The notes beneath the pieces were generated by a model. That model saw only the letters and a list, made by a program, of their open reading frames with translations, did no database searches and was not told where the DNA came from. Shown one piece after another: positions 6,469 through 10,183 of a stretch of 10,183 nt of DNA. Positions within the stretch are counted from its first letter, which is position 1, and the number at the start of each line of letters is the position of its first letter. The DNA is from an uncultured Planctomycetales bacterium (lineage in GTDB: Bacteria; Planctomycetota; Planctomycetia; Isosphaerales; Isosphaeraceae). The stretch is taken from assembly GCA_937907525.1 (NCBI GenBank), contig CALCIB010000121.1:1-10183 (forward strand), in the 5' to 3' direction. The position numbers were made by a program, and so were the translations under genes.

Positions 6469-6574
6469 TCGGGCGTCCCTTCCGCGCTCTGGATCGGTGG
6501 GCGTCGACCCTGGCCGCCCTGGAAGCCGGGGGACTTTATCGCGCCCTCGACGTTGGAGCAAGGCGAACCGCGTT

Positions 6575-7153
6575 TCAGCCCCCCGCCGCCGACAGCCACG
6601 GCGGGACGCCGCGGGGGGACAAGCCGACGGCTCGGAAGAGGGCGGCGACGTCCGACCGCTCGACCGGGCGCGGCGGGAGGGCCAGGGCGTCGGCGGTCTT
6701 GGCGGCGATCCGCGCGCGGAGCCAGCCGGTCGCGGCGGCCAGGATCTCGTCGTGGTCGAAGGCGAGGCCCCTGGCCTGGTCGAGCGGGATCCAGTCGGCC
6801 TCGGCGGCGTCGTCGGCCCCCTGGATCGGGTACGAGCCGGCGGGCAGGATCGTGACGTAGGCTAGCGTGACGGTCCTGCCGCGAGGGTCGCGGCCGACCT
6901 TGGCGAAGAAGCCCAACGGCTCGATCGCGCCCGGGACGACCAGCCCGGTCTCCTCGCGAAGCTCGCGCCGCGCGCCGGTCTCGGGCTCCTCGTCGATGTC
7001 GAGAAACCCGCCGGGGAGGGCCCAGCGGCCGGCGAACGGGTCGTGCTTGCGGCGGACCAGGAGCGTGCGCGGGGCCGAGTCGACCCAGGCGAACGCGATC
7101 AGGTCGGTCGTGATGGCGGGGCGGGGGTGCTCGTAGCAGTACGGGGCTGACAT
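6575..7153 (-). CDS. Nudix hydrolase
   Basis: This 192-residue enzyme cleaves a nucleoside diphosphate linked to another group, using a divalent metal. The Nudix box (G-x5-E-x7-R-E-U-x-E-E-x-G-U) is exact at residues 49-71, from GFLDIDEE through RELREETGL. The preceding FAGRWALPGG (40-49) is the usual entry strand. The opening YCYEHPRPAITTDLIAF and the late AEADWIPLDQARGLAFDHDEIL (118-138) resemble ADP-ribose pyrophosphatase or NADH-type members. A C-terminal extension (about 145-192) has no motif I can name. The ATG at 7153 is chosen because homology begins there; the RBS is weak. The start is divergent from the acyl-CoA-dehydrogenase-like gene, with 69 bases between. Confidence 0.92.
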   Translation of the reverse strand: MSAPYCYEHPRPAITTDLIAFAWVDSAPRTLLVRRKHDPFAGRWALPGGFLDIDEEPETGARRELREETGLVVPGAIEPLGFFAKVGRDPRGRTVTLAYVTILPAGSYPIQGADDAAEADWIPLDQARGLAFDHDEILAAATGWLRARIAAKTADALALPPRPVERSDVAALFRAVGLSPRGVPPWLSAAGG

Positions 7154-7222
7154 GACGCGCGGCCTTGTGCGACGATGACCGGGAGAGACGTGGTGATTCG
7201 AGAGAGCCGATACGAGGTTAGC

Positions 7223-8329
7223 ATGGGCGACGCGCGGCCGCATCGTGACTTTTGGACCGAACTCGACCCGGACGAGGCGGGGATCGCCGCGGCGTGCGAC
7301 CTGCTCCGCGCCGCCGACGGCCCGGCCGACCTCGACGGCGGTTGGCCCGACGGGCTCTGGCGGTCGTTGGTCGACGCCGGCGCGCCGCGGTGGTCGGTCC
7401 CGGTGGAGCGGGGGGGGGAGGAGGTCGCGCGGCCGCTTCTGGTCCAGCGTTACGCGCGATTGGCCGAGGCCAGCCTCACGGCCGCGTTCATCCTCTCGCA
7501 GCACGACGCGGCCGTCCGTCGGCTGTCGGCGGTCTCCGACCGCCCCCGCGCCGCGGAGTGGCTGGGCGCGATCGCCCGCGGCGAGGCGATGGCGACCGTG
7601 GGCATCTCCCAACTGACCACCTCCCGACGCCTCGGCGCCAAGGCGCTCGTGGCGGTCCAGACCGGTGCCGGCCGCTACCGCCTCGACGGCGCGATGCCCT
7701 GGGTCACCGGCGCCGAGAACGCCGACGTCTTCGTCACCGGCGCGCTTCTGGACGACGGCCGCCAGATGCTGGTGGCCCTTCCCGGCGACCGCGCTGGCCT
7801 CTCCGTCCTGCCCGCGTTCGAGATCGCGGCGCTCCAGGCGTCGCGCACCGCCCAGGTCGTCGTCGAGGGGGTCGGGATCGACGCCGACGACGTCCTGATG
7901 GGCCCCTCCCACGAGATCGGCGCCCAGCCGGGGGCCGTCGGCACCGCGGGGCTGGAGACCTCCGCGTTGGCCTTGGGTCAGGCGGCGGCGGCGCTGGAAG
8001 GTTTGGCGGAGGCCGTCGCCGAACGCGACGACCTGGCCGAGTCGGTCGAGTCGATGCGCGCGAGTTGGGATTCGGCCTGGTCCTCGCTCCTGACCTGCGC
8101 CCGCGGCGAGGGCGACGCCGCCACGGCCGCCGCGCTGCGCGCCCGCGCCAACGCCCTGGCGTTGAGTTCGACGCAGTCGTACCTCACCGCGCGTCGCGGC
8201 CGGGGCTTCCTCCGCTCCGACCCCGCCCAGCGCTGGGCGCGGCAGGCGCTCTTCTTCCTGGTCTGGTCCTGCCCCGCGCCGATCGCCGGGGCCGCCATCC
8301 GCGACCTCGCCGGCCTCTGCCCGGCGTGA
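7223..8329 (+). CDS. Acyl-CoA dehydrogenase family protein
   Basis: This 368-residue flavoprotein-like sequence has ACAD order: a helical N-terminal domain (1-120), a beta-domain beginning ATVGISQLTTSRR (124-136) with LDGAMPWVTGAENADVFV (154-171), and a C-terminal helical domain ending RGRGFLRSDPAQRWARQALFF (325-345). The usual C-terminal Glu-Gly motif that supplies the catalytic base in medium-chain enzymes is not visible; that region reads FFLVWSCPAP. It may therefore be a monooxygenase-like or divergent member rather than a true beta-oxidation dehydrogenase. The start at 7223 is preferred over the ATG at 7175 because GAGG sits at 7214-7217 and nothing SD-like precedes 7175. No electron-transfer or thiolase gene is nearby. 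Confidence 0.85.
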   Translation: MGDARPHRDFWTELDPDEAGIAAACDLLRAADGPADLDGGWPDGLWRSLVDAGAPRWSVPVERGGEEVARPLLVQRYARLAEASLTAAFILSQHDAAVRRLSAVSDRPRAAEWLGAIARGEAMATVGISQLTTSRRLGAKALVAVQTGAGRYRLDGAMPWVTGAENADVFVTGALLDDGRQMLVALPGDRAGLSVLPAFEIAALQASRTAQVVVEGVGIDADDVLMGPSHEIGAQPGAVGTAGLETSALALGQAAAALEGLAEAVAERDDLAESVESMRASWDSAWSSLLTCARGEGDAATAAALRARANALALSSTQSYLTARRGRGFLRSDPAQRWARQALFFLVWSCPAPIAGAAIRDLAGLCPA

Positions 8330-8354
8330 GGCGAGGACTGATCGTGACTCGCCT
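8329..8354. terminator. Possible hairpin between convergent genes
   Basis: AGGCGAG and CTCGCCT (7 bp) flank a 12-base loop and span the stop codons of both the ACAD-like gene and the toxin gene. There is no T-run on either side, so termination by this hairpin alone is uncertain. Confidence 0.3.
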
Positions 8355-8670
8355 AGCGGCCGAAGACCTCGGAGTGCGAGCCAGTGCGATGGAAGATCGC
8401 CGCCGCGTCAGTCGTCTCATAGATCAGCACCCAGTCGCCCTCGACGTGGCAGTCGCGGCAGCCCGTCCACTCGCCGCGGAGCGAGTGGTCCTTCCGCGCT
8501 GGTTCGAGCCCGCGGCGCTCCGCGATCGCCCGCATCAGCGCCGCCAGCTTGGTCACGTCTCGGCCGGAGCGCCGCGCCTTCTCCACGTCGCGACGGAACC
8601 GGGCGGTCAGCACCGTCTTCAACGGCTCGCGAGCACCCGGCGGGGTCGGGGGCGGCTTCCTCTTGGCCAT
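8353..8670 (-). CDS. yafQ: Type II toxin, YafQ family (RelE/ParE superfamily)
   Basis: This 105-residue protein is a YafQ-type ribosome-dependent mRNA endonuclease toxin, which cuts mRNA in the ribosomal A site and halts translation. The core motif set is KDHSLRGEW (60-68), CRDCHVEGDWVLIYE (71-85) and HRTGSHSEVFG (94-104). H62, H75, D79, W80, H99 and F103 each lie exactly 12 residues after the positions I recall as active-site residues in E. coli YafQ (H50, H63, D67, W68, H87, F91). The shift reflects a longer, basic, proline-rich N-terminus (MAKRKPPPTPPGAREP). Nothing suggests decay. The ATG at 8670 is 3 bases after the antitoxin stop, so the pair is one operon with the antitoxin first. Confidence 0.93.
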   Translation of the reverse strand: MAKRKPPPTPPGAREPLKTVLTARFRRDVEKARRSGRDVTKLAALMRAIAERRGLEPARKDHSLRGEWTGCRDCHVEGDWVLIYETTDAAAIFHRTGSHSEVFGR

Positions 8671-8673
8671 GTG

Positions 8674-8976
8674 TCAGATCCCCAAGTCCTTGAACGCCTC
8701 GTCGACGCTGGCGTAGACGGTCACGTCCCTCCCGGCCCTCGCGTCTCGGATCGCCCGCGCCGTCTCCTCGTTGGGGACGTGCTCGACCCCGCAGACCCGA
8801 TCCGCCGCCAGCGACTGGGCCAGTTCCACGACCTGCCCCACGAACGTCCCGCGCTCCGCCGCCGCGACCGGCTCCGAACCCGCCAGCGCCCGCAACGCCT
8901 CCGCCGGCAACCGATCCAGCACCGCCCCCACCAACGCCTCCAACGACGGGACCTCCGTCCCCGCGACCGTCGCCAT
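8674..8976 (-). CDS. Antitoxin partner of the YafQ-like toxin, divergent N-terminus
   Basis: This 100-residue protein precedes the toxin by 3 bases, the usual antitoxin-first order. The C-terminal part, HVPNEETARAIRDARAGRDVTVYASVDEAFKDLGI, ends the protein and matches the toxin-wrapping tail of RelB/DinJ antitoxins (P-N-x-E-T then S-V-D-E-x-F). The first 65 or so residues (ATVAGTEVPSLEALVGAVLDRL onward) do not show the short beta strand and two helices of a ribbon-helix-helix DNA-binding domain. A GTG at 8997 would add 7 residues. I prefer the ATG at 8976 because GGGAGG lies about 7 bases before it. It may bind and neutralise the toxin but regulate the operon differently from DinJ. Confidence 0.82.
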   Translation of the reverse strand: MATVAGTEVPSLEALVGAVLDRLPAEALRALAGSEPVAAAERGTFVGQVVELAQSLAADRVCGVEHVPNEETARAIRDARAGRDVTVYASVDEAFKDLGI

Positions 8977-8993
8977 CGCCAGCCTCCCTTCAT

Positions 8994-9116
8994 TCACCGT
9001 TCGACCACGATCGACGCGCGTTCCCCGACGTCCGTCGCGAGACGAACCCGAGCCGACGCCGCATTGTCACGCGCCGCCTTCGATTCCGCCAGGAATCGTC
9101 GCGTCTCGATCGGCAT
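8994..9116 (-). CDS. Possible 40-residue leader ORF upstream of the antitoxin
   Basis: The ORF starts at an ATG preceded by GGAGATCCCCCTCC, almost identical to the string before rsmE. It ends in a TGA overlapping the alternative GTG of the antitoxin. The product begins MPIETRRFLAESKAARDNAA and is rich in Arg and Ala. I recognise no family. It could be a real small protein, a translated leader that couples antitoxin initiation, or a chance ORF. The RBS similarity and the overlap with the antitoxin start are the only support. Confidence 0.3.
   Translation of the reverse strand: MPIETRRFLAESKAARDNAASARVRLATDVGERASIVVER
9081..9098. other. 7-bp inverted repeat upstream of the toxin-antitoxin operon
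   Basis: CGATTCC, spacer GCCA, GGAATCG is a perfect dyad, 105 bases before the antitoxin ATG. Type II antitoxins often bind such dyads to autorepress, so it is a candidate operator, although it is a little distant and no -10 box is obvious near it. Confidence 0.4.
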
Positions 9117-9152
9117 GGAGGGGGATCTCCCGCTCGTCCTCGATCCGAGCGC

Positions 9153-9182
9153 CATCACTTTGCCGGCGCCGGCAAAGTGATG
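9153..9182. other. Perfect 30-bp palindrome
   Basis: The left arm CATCACTTTGCCGGC is followed directly by its exact reverse complement GCCGGCAAAGTGATG, with no spacer. As RNA it could form a 13-bp stem with a GCGC tetraloop. It begins 10 bases past the stop of the metallophosphoesterase (reading minus) and lies about 37 bases before the ATG of the 40-residue ORF. There is no T-run, so an intrinsic terminator is not clear. It could be a terminator, an RNA-processing hairpin, or a dimeric-protein binding site. Flanking bases do not continue the symmetry. Confidence 0.8.
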
Positions 9183-9192
9183 CTCGCCGAGG

Positions 9193-10092
9193 TTACTCGA
9201 TCGCTCGCGATCGGAAGAACCCGTCGCGGCGGACCATCGGCCGCTCGATCCAGGACGAGCCGGTCCAGGCGTGGTGGACGGCGGCGACGTTGGGGCCGTC
9301 GAGGGTGATCTCCAGGAAGCCGGGGGGGTTGTCGCCGCGGGGGTCGACCATCAAGGGCGCTCCGGGGTTGAGGCAGAGTTGGTCGGGGACGCTCGGCGGG
9401 GAGAACGCCCAGGACTCGTGGACGTGGCCGCAGCAGTAGACGTGCGGCCCCAGCGTCGCCAGCCATCGGGCCAGGGCGTCGGCGTCCTCCAGCACTTTCG
9501 ACCGCAGTTGTTCGCTGAACTCCTTCGGCGCGTCGATGGGATAGTGGCAGGCGACGATCAGGCGGTCGACGTCGTCGCGATGGTTTTCCCACAGGGCGCG
9601 CGCCGCGGCGAGTTGGGCCGCCGGGATCTTGCCGCGGGCGCTGAGCGCGGGTCGGGTCGGGTCGAGCCCCAGGACGGCCGTGCGATCGGCGATGACGCGG
9701 AGCCAGGGGAACTCCTCGGCGGCCGCGAACCGGCCGAAGGCGCGATCGAAGAGTCGGTCGCGCGCCGAGGCCCCGGTGTAGCGGTCGTGGTTGCCGGGAA
9801 CCACCGTCGCGCGTTCGGGAGGCTCCAGCAGCGGCCGAAGCGCCGCCAGGGCGTCGTCGAACTCCTCGGGCAAGGAGGTGGTCGTCAGGTCGCCGGTGAT
9901 CAGGACGTGGTCGGGGCGGATCGACTCCACCTTCTCGACGAGCGCCCCCAGGCGTTCGAGCCGGAACCGTCGCGCCCGCCCCGTCAGGAGCGACGCCATG
10001 CCGACGGCCCGCTTGTTCAAAAGCCGGAAGGGGTTGAACGTCCATTTCCAGACGTGGACGTCCGATAGGTGCGCGATGCGGAAAGACGCCAA
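9193..10092 (-). CDS. Calcineurin-like metallophosphoesterase
   Basis: This 299-residue protein has all the signature blocks of the two-metal metallophosphoesterase fold in order: HLSDVHV (8-14, D11 and H13), ITGDLT (65-70, D68), PGNHDRY (99-105, N101, H102, D103), CHYP (182-185, H183) and CGHVHESW (221-228, H223 and H225). The plan is closest to CpdA-like cyclic-nucleotide phosphodiesterases and other soluble class III enzymes, but the substrate is not fixed by sequence. No signal peptide is visible, so it is probably cytoplasmic. The start is a TTG at 10090-10092, required because no ATG lies before the first metal motif; the next ATG (residue 32) would remove D11 and H13. No good Shine-Dalgarno precedes it. 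The inverted hairpin repeat begins about 40 bases upstream. Confidence 0.87.
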   Translation of the reverse strand: MASFRIAHLSDVHVWKWTFNPFRLLNKRAVGMASLLTGRARRFRLERLGALVEKVESIRPDHVLITGDLTTTSLPEEFDDALAALRPLLEPPERATVVPGNHDRYTGASARDRLFDRAFGRFAAAEEFPWLRVIADRTAVLGLDPTRPALSARGKIPAAQLAAARALWENHRDDVDRLIVACHYPIDAPKEFSEQLRSKVLEDADALARWLATLGPHVYCCGHVHESWAFSPPSVPDQLCLNPGAPLMVDPRGDNPPGFLEITLDGPNVAAVHHAWTGSSWIERPMVRRDGFFRSRAIE

Positions 10093-10132
10093 GACAGAGG
10101 CCCCGAAAGGAAGCCGCGGCGTCCCTCACGCT

Positions 10133-10181
10133 CTTCCCCCCTCGCGGGGGAAGACAGACCGCGGAGCGGTCAGATGAGGGG
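10133..10181 (-). repeat. Two-hairpin intergenic repeat, copy 2 (inverted)
   Basis: Read on the minus strand, this copy has the same order as copy 1: CCCCTCATC, hairpin A (10157-10171, arms GACCGC and GCGGTC), then hairpin B (10133-10153). Hairpin B is identical base for base to copy 1, including the GCGA loop. Hairpin A differs in sequence but keeps pairing, so the fold is conserved rather than the letters. It lies about 40 bases before the metallophosphoesterase start and would be in or next to its leader or promoter. Confidence 0.75.
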
Positions 10182-10183
10182 GA

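Noticed and set aside
6469..6561. Methyltransferase start at 6561
   Set aside because: The extra 31 residues are Arg/Pro-rich, and a good RBS (GGAAGGGA) sits before the ATG at 6468.
6469..6574. Possible promoter or small gene between the Nudix and methyltransferase genes
   Set aside because: GATAAAGT on the minus strand is only a weak -10 match without a -35, and no credible small ORF or terminator is visible.
6575..7912. Nudix ORF extended N-terminally to 445 residues
   Set aside because: The extension is antisense to the ACAD-like gene and low complexity; Nudix homology starts at the ATG at 7153.
7252..9180. 642-residue plus-strand ORF running through the ACAD-like gene and the toxin-antitoxin operon
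   Set aside because: It is a compositional shadow; its end inside the palindrome, matched by the same terminal residues on the opposite strand, is a result of the palindrome's symmetry.
1..10183. Whole window as a composite transposon bounded by inverted repeats
   Set aside because: The edge copies are intergenic hairpin repeats, there is no transposase, and the content includes housekeeping rsmE and ordinary chromosomal genes; the coincidence with the edges may come from how the window was cut.

Overview
This is a GC-rich chromosomal window (mostly C/G third positions) from what is most likely a planctomycete, perhaps of the Isosphaeraceae type. That is an inference from composition, from a membrane protein resembling the planctomycete-associated DUF6677 family followed by a tiny two-helix partner, and from the general gene mix. 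A heptosyltransferase-like enzyme fits a diderm envelope. I see no rRNA, tRNA, CRISPR array, transposase, integrase or phage gene, and no gene-free stretch longer than about 220 bases.

Layout: an intergenic hairpin repeat (1-46) lies beyond the 3' end of a GT9 glycosyltransferase gene (167-1231, minus). Divergent from it are a probably exported alpha/beta hydrolase (1329-2312, plus) and a VOC/glyoxalase-fold protein (2412-2825, plus). The VOC gene overlaps by 34 bp, tail to tail, with rsmE (2792-3523, minus), which encodes the 16S rRNA m3U1498 methyltransferase. An unusually AT-rich patch after rsmE carries a perfect TATAAT facing rsmE; further right is an extended -10 (TGTTAGAAT) facing a plus-strand unit. 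That unit is a DUF6677-like membrane protein (3701-4249), a 62-residue two-helix membrane protein overlapping it by 4 bases (4246-4434), and a secreted alkaline-phosphatase-superfamily hydrolase (4462-5577). A hairpin separates it from a minus-strand pair: a class I SAM methyltransferase (5617-6468) lying downstream of a Nudix hydrolase (6575-7153).

Divergent from the Nudix gene is an acyl-CoA-dehydrogenase-like protein (7223-8329) that lacks a recognisable catalytic glutamate. It converges on a type II toxin-antitoxin operon (8353-8976, minus). The YafQ-family toxin keeps all the residues I associate with catalysis in E. coli YafQ. The antitoxin has a DinJ/RelB-like tail but an N-terminal half that I do not recognise as ribbon-helix-helix. 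Upstream of the operon are a possible 40-residue leader ORF, a 7-bp inverted repeat and a perfect 30-bp palindrome. The last gene is a calcineurin-like metallophosphoesterase (9193-10092, minus, TTG start), and a second, inverted copy of the hairpin repeat (10133-10181) lies just beyond its start.

The genes do not form one pathway. They read as housekeeping and accessory singletons, with three local units: DUF6677/small membrane protein/secreted hydrolase; Nudix/methyltransferase; and the toxin-antitoxin pair. The least ordinary parts are the antitoxin and its upstream DNA, the two-module repeat at both window edges, the 30-bp palindrome, and the membrane-protein/AP-hydrolase unit. I found no convincing evidence of a wholly new multi-gene system.
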